DNA of 64,000 nucleotides from assembly GCA_014773175.1 (NCBI GenBank), contig VXCM01003333.1:33856-97855 (forward strand), written 5' to 3'. Shown piece by piece: positions 37,901 through 44,312 of the stretch. The notes beneath the pieces are model-generated. The model searched no databases and was not told the DNA's origin. It was given only the letters and a program-made list of their open reading frames with translations. How positions within the stretch are numbered: the stretch's first letter is position 1; each line of letters begins with the position of its first letter. Position numbers and translations under genes: made by a program. The DNA comes from Lucifuga dentata. Its lineage: Eukaryota > Chordata > Actinopteri > Ophidiiformes > Bythitidae.

Positions 37901-40555
37901 GACAGCGAGGTGGCCAACCTTACGCAGTCGGCTCTCTCTCCTTCGTACCCGTCCCCACAGATATTTCCACCTTCCTCCGCCACCGCCACCACCTCTGCCG
38001 CTGCTCTGCCCTCCATGTCACTCCACAGACCACAGCCCATGTCTCACTCTCACCCCTTTTACAACAGCCCTAGCAACCCCTCAGTGGGCAATCACACTCT
38101 AGCCCAGGACAGAGGCACAGCTGCCCTCACCACCACCATGAGCTACGCCACCACCACCATGACTGCCACTGCTGCTGCTACCACCACCACCTCTTCTGCA
38201 GCCTCTTCCGACTACAGCACAACCACAGCCGGACCCAAGGTCGGCCTCGGCATGGTGGGCAAAGCTCCTGACCAACACTACCTTCCTACTGTTTTACCCA
38301 AAAGTGGAGACTGGCAAGATGCAGTAGTGGATTCTGGGATTGAGGAGCTCGATAGCCACAGCAGCAGCGACCACCATTTAGAAATGCTGGGAGTCAGCGG
38401 GCTGAGAGGAGAGAGGGGAGGAGATGGGCAAGGAGGAGAAGCAGAGAGAGGAGAAGAGCACCAGGATCCCTACACAACCTACTCAGGTGGGCAAACATTT
38501 GAGGTATACGGTGCCAAGCTCGCTAACCCTGTGTTTCCAAAGATGACTCATTATAAGGAAGGGGGAGGGAGGGGCCCGCCTGTAGCGCTACGTAGGCAGA
38601 GCAGCACCAATCCAGCCCCCCTGCAGTCGCAGAGACCGAGCAACCCAGAAGATGCCGGATTAGACGGAGCTGTTACGGAGGAGAGAAAACGCAAGCAAAA
38701 TAGACCCAAAATGGAGGACACCTTCAGCTCCACCTTAGCTGCATGCTTAGAGAAGCCGATGGACTCCCGACCTGGGGGCTGGAGTGAAGTTTTGATACAT
38801 GAAGAAGGTGTTCAGAGGAGTGGAATGGCTTTGGAGGGCCGCAGGTTGCACTCCCCTCTTTCTGGTGTGAAGGCGAGCATCATCAATGAGCTGAGCTCTA
38901 AGCTGCAGCAGATGAGTAGCATGAAGAGCATGGATGACTGGAGCCATGCTCCCAAATCCCCTACAATGAACAGGTTTGTCAGTGGGTACTTTGGTACCTT
39001 CATCACATGTTAACATTGTCTATTAGTCAATTTATGCTGGTAGTGTAAAGTCAGCTTATCAGAGCTTGTTTCCTTCTATCTAAAATCAGGGTTTAGTGAG
39101 AAGGCTGCACATTTGTGGGCTGGAAAACCAAACCAAAATGCTAAGAGGCTAAAATCTCCATTGAATTGAAGAGCTGGTTGTTACCAGTAATTCTCAGCAA
39201 TCAGAGCTGTTTGATTTAGTGCTAAAACATTGCTGCAAGCTGAGCTAAAGTTTATCATTCACATTAAGGATTGCAATTTCTCTTTGTGTGTCTTCCAGGT
39301 ATTCAGCAGATTTCAGCGACGCATTTCACAGCCCCCCCACCGGGCGCTCCACCTCACCCTTGCCCACCTCCTCCCCACAGCACCGTCAGATCTTCACACC
39401 CAACCTGTCTGCCACGCCATCTATCTCCCCCTCCCCTCAAGTTCCGGCTCAACGCAACTGGACCCGCTCCCCGTCTCCACAGATGCCTTCCTCTCCCGTG
39501 CACTCCCACCCTCCGCATTCCCCGACCTACTGCCCGTACCCCACCTCCCCCAAGCACCGCTCTAAGTTCCGCAGGCAGACGTTTGATTTCCAGTGCAGTC
39601 CTACTAAGGAGATGCGGTCTTCCATCCGCCGCCGTGCTCCTAGTCCTCTCATCTATAACACAGAGCAGCCAAACCCCACCCCTNCCTAGACCCTCCTCCC
39701 TCCCCATCCTCCCCAGTACGCCCGTCTATGGCAACCTCTTTGACTTCCCTGGACCCCTCACTCCTCCTTCTCCTGGCCTCCCTCTAGGAGAAACCTACAA
39801 TACCTCTGCCCCGCCACTGTTCTCCCCAACTGGAGTGCCATCTTCAAACCCCCTACTTGTCTCCCGCTCCCTCTCTCCCACCCATTTTCTCTCTGGGGCA
39901 TCCTCCCCCATGCACTTGCCTCCCAGCCCTTCCTGCCTCAACTATCCCCAACTCACCCCTCCTCCACCAGCCAAGCCCTTCGCCATCAAGCCCCTCCCCT
40001 ACTGGACCAAGTACGATGTGGCTGACTGGTTGGCTTACCTAAACCTGGGGGAGCACAGGGAGCGTTTTATGGACAATGAGATAGATGGATCGCATCTACC
40101 TTCTCTCACAAAGGATGACTTCTTGGACCTGGGAGTGACGCGTGTGGGACACCGCATGAACATAGAGAGAGCGCTGAAGAAACTCACTGACAGGTGAGGG
40201 AGGAACTGAAGAACATTTAGAGACATTATGGTTGAACAGTCAAAATCAAAAGGAAGCACCAATGGTGAAGGAAAGTCAGTGTCTCATTCCTTGTATTCAT
40301 GTTTCCCACTTTCCTTATGATTATATTTTATATAATTATATAGTTTGATAAGTTATGTCATCTTCCCTCCATCCTCATTGTTTCTCCTCTTCATTTCTCC
40401 CATTCTTATTAACTTGTGTTTTAATTTATCCCATTTAATTTACTATTATTTCCTTTTTTTCCCCCCATTCTTATTCTTTGATTTGCCCTCCCTCTCTCCC
40501 CAGGCGGCTCTCCTCTCCTTTGCATGTCACTTCTTCTCCCCGAGACACAGACTGA
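12217..40555 (+). CDS. shank1: SHANK-family postsynaptic scaffold (shank1-like), whole gene
   Basis: Master scaffold of the excitatory postsynaptic density. About 25 coding exons splice in frame to about 2,270 aa (human SHANK1 is about 2,160). Approximate order by residue: acidic N-terminus 1-150, SPN 150-250, ankyrin repeats 255-490, SH3 600-665, PDZ 710-815, Ser/Pro/Gly-rich region 950-2200 with a PPLQF Homer-type motif near codons at 37.73 kb, SAM 2205-2270. SHANK1 is favoured over SHANK2/3 by VDEGGVAWR and SDYIIKEKTVLLQKK in PDZ, the ESPKY and LLRANSD words after the ankyrin block, and RPSSLPILPS before SAM. I did not find a KPPVPPKP-type cortactin motif in the exons read. Family knowledge: PDZ binds GKAP/SAPAP, PPxxF binds Homer, SAM multimerises. 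Single-n contig joins at 19874, 37341 and 39684 damage the model. Start and end are coding limits; untranslated exons are unresolved. Confidence 0.88.
12733..16921 (+). other. shank1 intron 1
   Basis: Intron of 4.2 kb. It holds a (TC)n microsatellite (14534-14596), an n in a G-run (14801) and an A-tract with an n (15007). About 14030-14100 is AT-rich unique sequence with TAATTGCTAATTA words that could be a regulatory element, judged only by texture. No other exon was recognised. Confidence 0.6.
14534..14596. repeat. (TC)n microsatellite
   Basis: About 30 TC units with two TG interruptions in the middle, in shank1 intron 1. Confidence 0.9.
16922..17125 (+). CDS. shank1: shank1 coding exon 2 (SPN domain)
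   Basis: 204 bp, phase 0 at both ends. It encodes RCLQFDHDSTVWHAKQQ through FEKGVPYLE and contains LWDVYNYGLFQPAG, a very conserved SHANK signature. The acceptor is CTTTCTGTCAG and the donor GTATGG. Family knowledge: the SPN domain is Ubl-like and binds Rap/Ras GTPases, folding against the ankyrin repeats. Confidence 0.93.
17126..18770 (+). other. shank1 intron 2
   Basis: Intron of 1.6 kb with a short TA microsatellite at about 17699-17713. No repeat family or exon was recognised in it. Confidence 0.6.
18771..18842 (+). CDS. shank1: shank1 coding exon 3 (SPN-ankyrin linker)
   Basis: 72 bp, phase 0 to 0. It encodes FRYKTRVYKQANLDEKALAK and continues to SSK, matching the conserved SHANK segment after PYLE. 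The acceptor is TTCTGCTCCCCAG and the donor GTATCT. Confidence 0.92.
18941..19049 (+). CDS. shank1: shank1 coding exon 4 (first ankyrin repeat)
   Basis: 109 bp, phase 0 in and phase 1 out. It encodes ASLKKFLDYIQTGALEKLGK and then GLDPNFHDPDSG. The donor is GTGAGT at 19050, and the last G must join AG-A of the next exon to give the conserved GET. The preceding intron is only 98 bp. Confidence 0.92.
19202..19781. mobile_element. TTAA-bounded miniature element, copy 2
   Basis: Copy of the roughly 580-bp family, in shank1 intron 4. It starts TTAAAGGACCACAC and ends ATATGGTGCTTTAA, with the long terminal repeats and the shared internal words AAATCTCTTAATCTTTC and GGCGGTCTGGAAGG. Confidence 0.8.
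19875..20023 (+). CDS. shank1: shank1 coding exon 5 (ankyrin), 5' edge lost at an n
   Basis: The visible sequence starts with CCCCCCTCACT directly after a T-run and the n at 19874. It encodes (T)PLTVAVQSGLSVEGIRVL onward to AARAHNHAGLL, the ankyrin repeat following GET in other SHANKs. Exactly three bases (AGA, completing GAG and ACC) plus the acceptor are missing, which fits the phase-1 end of the preceding exon. The TACAG inside the exon at 19893-19897 looks like an acceptor, but using it would delete conserved residues. The donor is GTAAGA. Confidence 0.85.
20216..20383 (+). CDS. shank1: shank1 coding exon 6 (ankyrin repeats)
   Basis: 168 bp, phase 0. It encodes ALLSLGASPDYKDRYGLTPL and on to DENGWDESHQ, two ankyrin repeat units. 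The acceptor is TTCTTATTACCAG and the donor GTAGCA. Mammalian SHANK1 has EIHQ where this reads ESHQ. Confidence 0.93.
20458..20514. repeat. (TATC)n microsatellite
   Basis: About 14 tetranucleotide units, in the shank1 intron just after exon 6. A reading frame runs through it by chance and is not an exon. Confidence 0.9.
20761..20802 (+). CDS. shank1: Candidate 42-bp cassette exon of shank1
   Basis: A long pyrimidine tract ending TTTCCATAG is followed by 42 bases without a stop (HRDEEEYGMEEIHK) and then AAG|GTATCC. It is phase 0 at both ends and so would insert 14 residues between two ankyrin repeats without a frameshift. I know of no such insert in mammalian SHANKs, so it is a prediction from splice-site texture only. 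Confidence 0.3.
21408..21524 (+). CDS. shank1: shank1 coding exon 7 (ankyrin), GC donor
   Basis: 117 bp, phase 0. It encodes ACQYGFAQHLEHLLFYGAD through NTALHISALYNK. The boundary by homology is ...AAC AAG|GCAAGT, so this intron uses a GC-AG pair. There is no GT that would preserve the conserved YNK|ES junction. Confidence 0.9.
21648..21725 (+). CDS. shank1: shank1 coding exon 8 (ankyrin)
   Basis: 78 bp, phase 0. It encodes ESCVRVLLYRGANKEAKNKH and then GQTPFQ. The acceptor is CTGATTGATCAG and the donor GTAACA. Confidence 0.92.
21887..21953 (+). CDS. shank1: shank1 coding exon 9 (last ankyrin repeat)
   Basis: 67 bp, phase 0 in and phase 1 out. It encodes LAVLSGHFELGEIIKNHKDS and then DI. 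The donor is GTAAGT. Confidence 0.92.
22210..22385 (+). CDS. shank1: shank1 coding exon 10 (post-ankyrin linker)
   Basis: 176 bp, phase 1 in and 0 out. It encodes VFFLESPKYVPKRKES and then LLRANSDNTMTQSDPQ. The ESPKY and LLRANSD words are shared with SHANK1 rather than SHANK3. The acceptor is CTATCCTCAG and the donor GTACTG. Confidence 0.88.
22582..22712 (+). CDS. shank1: shank1 coding exon 11 (Ser/Arg-rich linker)
   Basis: 131 bp, phase 0 in and 2 out. It encodes VQRRASIGVRSSSSPRSRTR and SPSRGRGGQSDTEERHRQPR. The SPSRGR and QPRGR words match SHANK1. The acceptor is TATTTCTGCAG and the donor GTAAAC. Confidence 0.88.
22785..23553 (+). mobile_element. Tc1-like transposon with transposase relic, copy B
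   Basis: Same termini as the 5442 element (TACATTACAGGCCGGAAG; CTTCTGGCCTGTA). Between about 23250 and 23365 the + strand reads QQDSDPKHSSKLCQNYIH with a later MTWP. This matches the DNDPKHT...W(E)WP block of Tc1 transposases (DDE catalytic region, second Asp in DPKH). The rest of the transposase is deleted or decayed, so it is dead. The n at 23133 marks a contig join. Confidence 0.8.
23669..23701. repeat. (TC)n tract acting as polypyrimidine tract
   Basis: CT repeats end 5 bp before the CAG acceptor of the first SH3 exon of shank1, so length change here could affect splicing. Confidence 0.8.
23707..23846 (+). CDS. shank1: shank1 coding exon 12 (SH3, first half)
   Basis: 140 bp, phase 2 in and 1 out. 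It encodes ATSAGSGGGQMRRMYSAVPG, then ELTLSKGDKVK. MYSAVPGR begins the SH3 fold. The acceptor follows a (TC)n microsatellite (23669-23700) that serves as the pyrimidine tract. Confidence 0.92.
23963..24073 (+). CDS. shank1: shank1 coding exon 13 (SH3, second half)
   Basis: 111 bp, phase 1 to 1. It encodes VLSVGEGGYWEGTVKGRTGW and then FPSDCVEEVAAPSKDRS, the GYWEG...GWFPS core of SH3. Family knowledge: this domain recruits calcium-channel and GRIP-type partners. The donor is GTAAGA. Confidence 0.93.
24456..24655. mobile_element. TTAA-bounded miniature element, copy 3 (internally deleted)
   Basis: Only about 200 bp. TTAAAGGACCATACC at the left joins directly to the inner right part (AAGGTGGGTATATCAC) and ends GGTATGGTCCTTTAA. 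Both termini are kept and the middle is lost. Confidence 0.75.
25043..25286 (+). mobile_element. 5'-truncated RTE-type LINE, 3' end only
   Basis: Encodes the last roughly 70 residues of the same LINE protein that is intact at 59.9-63.0 kb (LRWFGHVQRRDSEHIGRR ... MICCGDP stop), followed by the same 3' tail of GGAAAAGAAGAAGA. Aligned by eye over about 240 bp it differs from the full copy at only about three positions, so this insertion or its source is young. It lies in sense orientation in a shank1 intron. Confidence 0.88.
25639..26014. mobile_element. Possible hAT-like fragment next to an acceptor
   Basis: The left end is CAGTCATCCTCAAAG and the right end, read in complement, is CAGGGTACTCAAA. 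These match imperfectly as hAT-type terminal repeats. No transposase was recognised. The right end is only 20 bp from the shank1 exon at 26034, so the element edge would lie in the branch-point/polypyrimidine region. Confidence 0.4.
26034..26112 (+). CDS. shank1: shank1 coding exon 14 (SH3-PDZ linker)
   Basis: 79 bp, phase 1 in and 2 out. It encodes ESRSEKAKRKLFRNVTVGAY and then DGTDGPS, matching the KAKRLFRHYTVGSYD segment of SHANK1. The acceptor is CTTCCTTGCAG and the donor GTAAGA. Confidence 0.9.
27713..27912. other. Assembly gap (200 n)
   Basis: A run of 200 n, probably a nominal or estimated gap size. The left flank is a (TC)n microsatellite and the right flank (GGA)n. Confidence 0.98.
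29848..30218. mobile_element. TTAA-bounded miniature element, copy 4
   Basis: Starts TTAAAGGACCATACCAACC and ends GGCATGGTCCTTTAA. About 200 bp of the middle is missing compared with the full copies. It lies in the intron upstream of the PDZ exons. Confidence 0.8.
30789..31357. mobile_element. TTAA-bounded miniature element, copy 5
   Basis: Nearly full-length copy (569 bp) from TTAAAGGATCATACCATCC to GGTGGTATGGTCCTTTAA, with long terminal inverted repeats and the family's internal words. Confidence 0.82.
31913..31961. repeat. (TC)n microsatellite near the PDZ exon acceptor
   Basis: About 24 dinucleotide units, 77 bp upstream of the acceptor at 32037, followed by further pyrimidine-rich sequence. 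Confidence 0.9.
32038..32120 (+). CDS. shank1: shank1 coding exon 15 (PDZ, carboxylate-binding loop)
   Basis: 83 bp, phase 2 in and 1 out. It encodes SDYIIKEKTVLLQKKDNEGF and then GFVLRGAK. GFGF is the ligand-carboxylate loop of the PDZ. Family knowledge: the SHANK PDZ is class I and binds GKAP/SAPAP. The acceptor is CTATTCTCTCTAAG and the donor GTGAGC. Confidence 0.94.
32292..32416 (+). CDS. shank1: shank1 coding exon 16 (PDZ)
   Basis: 125 bp, phase 1 in and 0 out. It encodes AQTPIEEFTPTPAFPALQYL, ESVDEGGVAWRVGLRMGDFL and IE. VDEGGVAWR distinguishes SHANK1 from the VDVEGVAWR of SHANK3. The donor is GTAGGG. Confidence 0.94.
32982..33320. mobile_element. Tc1-like non-autonomous transposon, copy C
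   Basis: Same family as 5442 and 22785: TACACTACAGGCCAGAAG at the left and CTTCTGGCCTGTCGTGTA at the right. The middle, including any transposase, is deleted. An A-tract with an n at 33033 is a contig join. Confidence 0.8.
33723..33858 (+). CDS. shank1: shank1 coding exon 17 (PDZ, C-terminal half)
   Basis: 136 bp, phase 0 in and 1 out. It encodes VNGQNVVKVGHRQVVNMIRQ, GGNSLMVKVVMVARNPELED and TVRKK. The His of VGHRQVV is the alpha-B position that sets class I specificity. The donor is GTTAGT. Confidence 0.94.
34038..34118 (+). CDS. shank1: shank1 coding exon 18
   Basis: 81 bp, phase 1 to 1. It encodes APQQTKRLTPPAIALRSKSM and TSELEDM, close to the SHANK1 segment with LRSKSMTSELEEM. The donor is GTAAGA. 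Confidence 0.9.
34508..34516 (+). CDS. shank1: shank1 9-nt microexon (VEK)
   Basis: TGGAGAAAG lies between an AG (TCTAAAG) and GTGGGA. It is phase 1 at both ends and adds V-E-K. SHANK2 carries VDK at this spot (ELVDKAS), so a separate 9-nt exon is credible. It is probably alternatively spliced. Confidence 0.6.
34706..34732 (+). CDS. shank1: shank1 27-nt microexon (SPWKKK)
   Basis: 27 bp after a TATGCTGCAG acceptor and before GTGAAT, phase 1 at both ends. It adds A-S-P-W-K-K-K-A type residues, matching the ASVRKKK segment of SHANK2. It is very likely an alternative microexon. Confidence 0.7.
34827..34883 (+). CDS. shank1: shank1 coding exon 19
   Basis: 57 bp, phase 1 to 1. It encodes EYESSQGPDKKRTVYQMAL, matching SHANK1 EYEQQ...KKRTVYQMALNKLDE. 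The acceptor is CTCCTCTTTCAG and the donor GTAAAA. Confidence 0.9.
   Translation, partial: NTSPLRVLIRRGQSIRWH
35016..35137 (+). CDS. shank1: shank1 coding exon 20
   Basis: 122 bp, phase 1 in and 0 out. It encodes NKLDEILAAAQHTITSDNQG and QRVHGGKRDRSKSIVQTLSN, then E. KLDEILAAAQ is a strong SHANK word. The donor is GTACTG. Confidence 0.9.
35712..35841 (+). CDS. shank1: shank1 coding exon 21a (before an 87-bp intron)
   Basis: 130 bp, phase 0 in and 1 out. It encodes PTYEQQSSLSMMPLGPG through MMRQKSIG. The acceptor is AACACTTGAAG. The open frame continues without a stop through the short intron that follows, so the two parts may sometimes be translated as one. Confidence 0.85.
35842..35928 (+). 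other. 87-bp stop-free, in-frame intron (exitron-like)
   Basis: GTAACG at the left and TTACCTACTCAG at the right. Removing it joins SIG to VTEEERQYL, as in SIGITEEERQFL of SHANK2. It is 29 codons long and has no stop in frame, so retention would add 29 mostly hydrophobic/aromatic residues without breaking the protein. Confidence 0.8.
35929..38973 (+). CDS. shank1: shank1 giant exon (proline-rich region, Homer motif)
   Basis: About 3 kb. It encodes VTEEERQYLHPPAMKLARSL, SIPIPTIIVKAPSTSSSGRS, LRPSKSIDEGMF, FIHPLTGKVLDPSSPLGLAL, LVLPPPAPSVDVDD-type words, then PPLQF (Homer EVH1-binding PPxxF form), SSLTSYDSEVANLTQ, DSGIEELDSHSSSDHHLE and KASIINELSSKLQQ. All are SHANK landmarks in the right order. 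The frame shifts at the n at 37341: upstream codons are in the frame of 35622, downstream in the frame of 37343 (AREGLRVRFSEDK). The real number of bases there must be 2 modulo 3. The donor is GTTTGT at 38974. Confidence 0.9.
39299..40197 (+). CDS. shank1: shank1 last main exon (SAM domain)
   Basis: Starts after TGTGTCTTCCAG (RYSADFSDAFHS), runs through Ser/Pro-rich sequence and RRAPSPLIYN, then RPSSLPILPSTPVYGNLFDF, and ends in a SAM domain (PYWTKYDVADWLAYLNL ... GVTRVGHRMNIERALKKL, then TDR and TGA). The n at 39684 puts one spurious base in the frame; dropping it restores NPTP-PRPSS. The stop codon overlaps a GTGAGG donor, so an alternative splice could bypass it (see 40504). Family knowledge: SAM forms zinc-stabilised head-to-tail polymers. 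Confidence 0.92.
40504..40555 (+). CDS. shank1: Possible alternative shank1 3' terminal exon
   Basis: If the GTGAGG at 40194 is used as donor, AG joins GCGGCTC after CTCTCTCCCCAG, giving RRLSSPLHVTSSPRDTD then TGA at 40553. That replaces the simple LTDR end with a 16-residue tail. The acceptor has a good pyrimidine tract. Whether it is used cannot be seen here. Confidence 0.45.
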
Positions 40556-42431
40556 GAGAGCAAAAGATGAGGGGCTGCAAAAATGAGAAAGGGAGAGAAG
40601 GAAATTGACAAAGATGAACAATAAAAGAAGATTTGCAAGAGAAGAAGAGCTCTGGACACCAACAGGTTGTGTGAAACTCAGACTAAAGGGCACAAGTGTT
40701 GTCGTGCACATTGGCTTGTTGGAGGTTTGTTAGTGCTGCGGTGTGCATTAAGTAAAATGTCATTTGGCTAACAAAAATTTAAAAAGACTACAGTTTATAC
40801 CTTCTGATGGATAGGAATTGATATACACACACACTCATACTTTGACACACGCAACAGATGGATTGTCATGCCATCTGCAGCTTGGCAGCAGAGGGAAAAC
40901 TTCGTCTGAGTCCACAGAAAGTTGCTGCTTAAAGGGCAAACCCCAAGAAATTTGTCTGGTACTGGCAGAGGTTGAAACTCTGATAAAACGAAACCTTAAG
41001 GGCCACATTCTGACTTCAGTTTTGTAGCTTTAAGCAAATCAGAGAATCGAATGGTTGAGCACTAGAGCCAAAGTTGAAATACGGGAGGAAAAAGGTTTGA
41101 AGAAAAAGATAGGCAGTAAAAATGCTCTATTTGCCATATTCTGCCAAATGATGCCCCAAATACGTTTTGTATGTATGTACTTTCCGGGGCACTTAAATAT
41201 ATCCTACATGTTAAAAGAGATTGACAATAAGTAGAACCATTTGTTTTGTACTAAGTGCTGATCGCAATCATTCATTTCAAACTGGTCAGGGTATTTATAA
41301 CTGTTGACTTCAAATCGTGCTTAAGAAGGATATTCAGAATATTCAAAAATATTGCTGTGAAATGATATTTTATTAGTTTCTTTATAGAAAAGAAGGTGAG
41401 AAAAGGAAATAGAGAGAATTGAGGAGGAAATGAAAAAGCAGAGATCTGCATGTCATTTCACATTTCAAAATCAAGTTTTCTTAGACATTATTGATGTTTA
41501 TGGCCATAGCACAGGTCAAGGATGGACCCATCCTCTTTGATGCCATAATGTTGAGCGCTCTCTTGCACACAGCAGGTGCAATGATCAAAAAAGGGCTTTT
41601 TACCGCTTTTCTCTGTTTGCCTGACTCCCTCGACCTTCGACCTCTGCAGGTTTGTGTGTCTGATTTTGTGCGCGTGTTTGTCAGTCTGCCTTGGTGGCCA
41701 AATGCTTTTCCTTACTTACACCCCTCTCGTTCTAATGCCTTTTCCGTCACATATTTATAGTGATCAGAGAACATCATCTTTTCTCACCTCTTGACAATCC
41801 TGAAGTTTCCGCTGTTCCACACACAAACCTCAAAAGGAAAAACTCCGACCCACTTTAAAAAAAAGTGTTTTCAAAGTGATAAATTTAAGGTGAATACCGT
41901 ATATGTTACGTAGAGTTGAACTTGAGCATTCTGGATTTTTTTAACATGGCAGTTAGCCATCCCCTGCAGTGAATTCAACTGTGAGGTGATCATTTATAAA
42001 TCTGTGTAACGATGACAATGATGACAACATAAAACATAGTTATATTAAAGATAATATTATTAATGATGAAGTATGTAAACATTTTTAAGAATCTCCGTCT
42101 TCCAAATAGTGTGGACAGATTATTTGAAGCTTTGTTTTCTTTACGCTTTACTTTTGGTTTTTCTGCGAATGCTTTCTATACTGCTCGCCATGTGGTGGCC
42201 CCAGTGAAGCTGACACACGTCAATGTATATTCTTTGTGAGTATAAATTATGACTCTGTATTCTAATTCTACTGTATGAGGGAGGTTGTTGTGAGACCATA
42301 AGAGGAAAAGACTGAGCGGTAGTGTGGAAAGCATTACATTCTATGCTTTAAAGAGTATTTTAGGTCTAGTAAAATGCATAATGAATATATACAGTATGAG
42401 AATAAGTATGCTGTGATAAAAGGTATAGACG

Positions 42432-42466
<35 letters not shown>

Positions 42467-43174
42467 GAAGTTTTGTTTTAAATAAAATACAGTATACTGA
42501 TAAATTATATGATAGAGCTACATCTAAGGTGTTTAAATAAATGCTAAACTAAATTGTGGCCCTGTCTTGATTCTCATTTCTCTGGATTCTCTCTCTCTCT
42601 TCTGACAGATTCACATAATGATCCAATTTAAAGCGCCCTGTTCCAATTGAGTCATTTGGCAGCAGCTCGTCTCAGCCCCGCGGTGGTCCAACACAACACT
42701 GTTTTCAGGTCCAGGATTATTTCCCCATCAGGCTAGATGAGCTAATAGGAGAAAAGAGTCAAGCTCACAGGGAGGGAGAAGACGTAACGACTTAATTCAA
42801 AGCTGCATTCGCGCAGCAAACCAAAAGAAAGTGGTAAGGCACTTGACTGAGAGGTCGTTTTCTGGCACGGTGGCCATTTTCAGGCTCGTGAGATATTTTA
42901 ATGTGCAGTTTGATGTTTTTAAAGGGACTTCGCCAATTTTACACGGAAAAAAATGTGTATGGAAGGAGGGAAATGAAGCCTCTCCTTTCGTACACCAACG
43001 TATCATCAATCCACACACACTTGTAGCCTTGAGCACCAGTAGAAATAAAGGTCATTTATCCAGACTTTACATAGCTCCCTCTTTAAACATCTTTATACTG
43101 TTGTTTTAACACATGCTCAACCTTTCCAAGACTAAGACAATAAACTTAATGTGTAAAATTGGTGGAGTCCCCCT
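40556..43174. other. shank1 3' UTR and spacer
   Basis: Non-coding. Candidate polyadenylation signals AATAAA lie at 40620-40625 and at about 42481 and 42536. A (CA)n(TA)n microsatellite is at 42431-42466. No other gene was recognised. How far the UTR extends is not decidable from sequence alone. Confidence 0.45.
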
Positions 43175-43669
43175 TTAAAGGACCATAGCAGTGGTTTTGC
43201 ATGTTTGAGCCCAATAAGTACTACCCACATACGCATCACATTGCTGCTAGCCATTTTCCAAAACGCGAAACTGTATTTTAGTTTGTGTTATTTTGCCAAA
43301 TCCCCTAATCTTTCAAAACCAAATGTTCAGATGATACACTCACCTTAAAATTCATTGTTTTGTTTACTAACACTTATGCACGATTGTGAAGGCATAGTCA
43401 TTTTAATTTCTCAGTAAAAGCAGTCATCTCCTGGGATTATGTTGTTCGTTGTGATAGATTACCTGTTTCAACGCATTTCAGGTGTCCACAAGTTGATTTT
43501 TATAGTGTGGAATGAACTGAAGCCCATGACAGTCTGGAAGGTAGGAAAACAATTGTAAAATTTAACGCTCCAGTAATATGTTTTGGAAAATGGTTGGCAG
43601 GAATGTAACTTGTATGCAGTTAGTATATTTTTAGACTCAAACTGGCAAATTCATGGTATGGTCCTTTAA
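43175..43669. mobile_element. TTAA-bounded miniature element, copy 6 (divergent)
   Basis: Starts TTAAAGGACCATAGCAGTGG and ends ATGGTATGGTCCTTTAA. The interior differs from the main group (GAGCCCAATAAGTA instead of GAGCCTAATATATT), defining an older subfamily shared with copies at 50575, 55744, 58179 and 58876. Confidence 0.75.
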
Positions 43670-43734
43670 TGCTTGTGCCAGGTTAACCCTTGATGTTGAA
43701 CAGAGACAAGGCTGATTTCAATGAACATGAAACA

Positions 43735-44312
43735 TTAAAGGACCATACCACCCATTTTGCATGTTTGAGCCTAATTTATTCGATCTTCATACATGTTACA
43801 TTACTGACAATCATTTCCCAAAGAATAAAACCATATTTCAGCTTTCCTGATAGTTTGCAAAATCTCTTAATCTTTCAAAATGAAACATTCAAGCGATACA
43901 CCCACCTTAAAAATCAATGTTTCATCTGCTAATAGTGATACAGCCTTATGAAGTTTAAATTTTTCCATAAATGCAGGTCTTTTGGGACTATATTCCCTGG
44001 TGGAGACCTACATTCACTCCGCGCTTTTTATTGACTTAAATGCTAAAATTACAAAACTTAAAAAATAACCCTGAATACACGTGTTGTTTGTGATGATGGA
44101 TTACCTATTTCAAGAACATTTCAAGTATTAACAAGTTGATTTTAAGTGTGCCAGAATTAACTGAAATCAATGGCAGTCTGGAAGGTAGGAAAAACATTTT
44201 TAATTCACCGTTCCAGTAGTATGCTTTGGGAAATGGTTGTCACTAACCTTATGTATATGAAAATTGAATCTATTAGGCTCAAACATGCAGAATGGGTGGT
44301 ATGATCCTTTAA
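43735..44312. mobile_element. TTAA-bounded miniature element, copy 7
   Basis: Nearly full-length copy (578 bp) from TTAAAGGACCATACCACCC to GGTGGTATGATCCTTTAA. It lies only 66 bp from copy 6. Confidence 0.82.
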
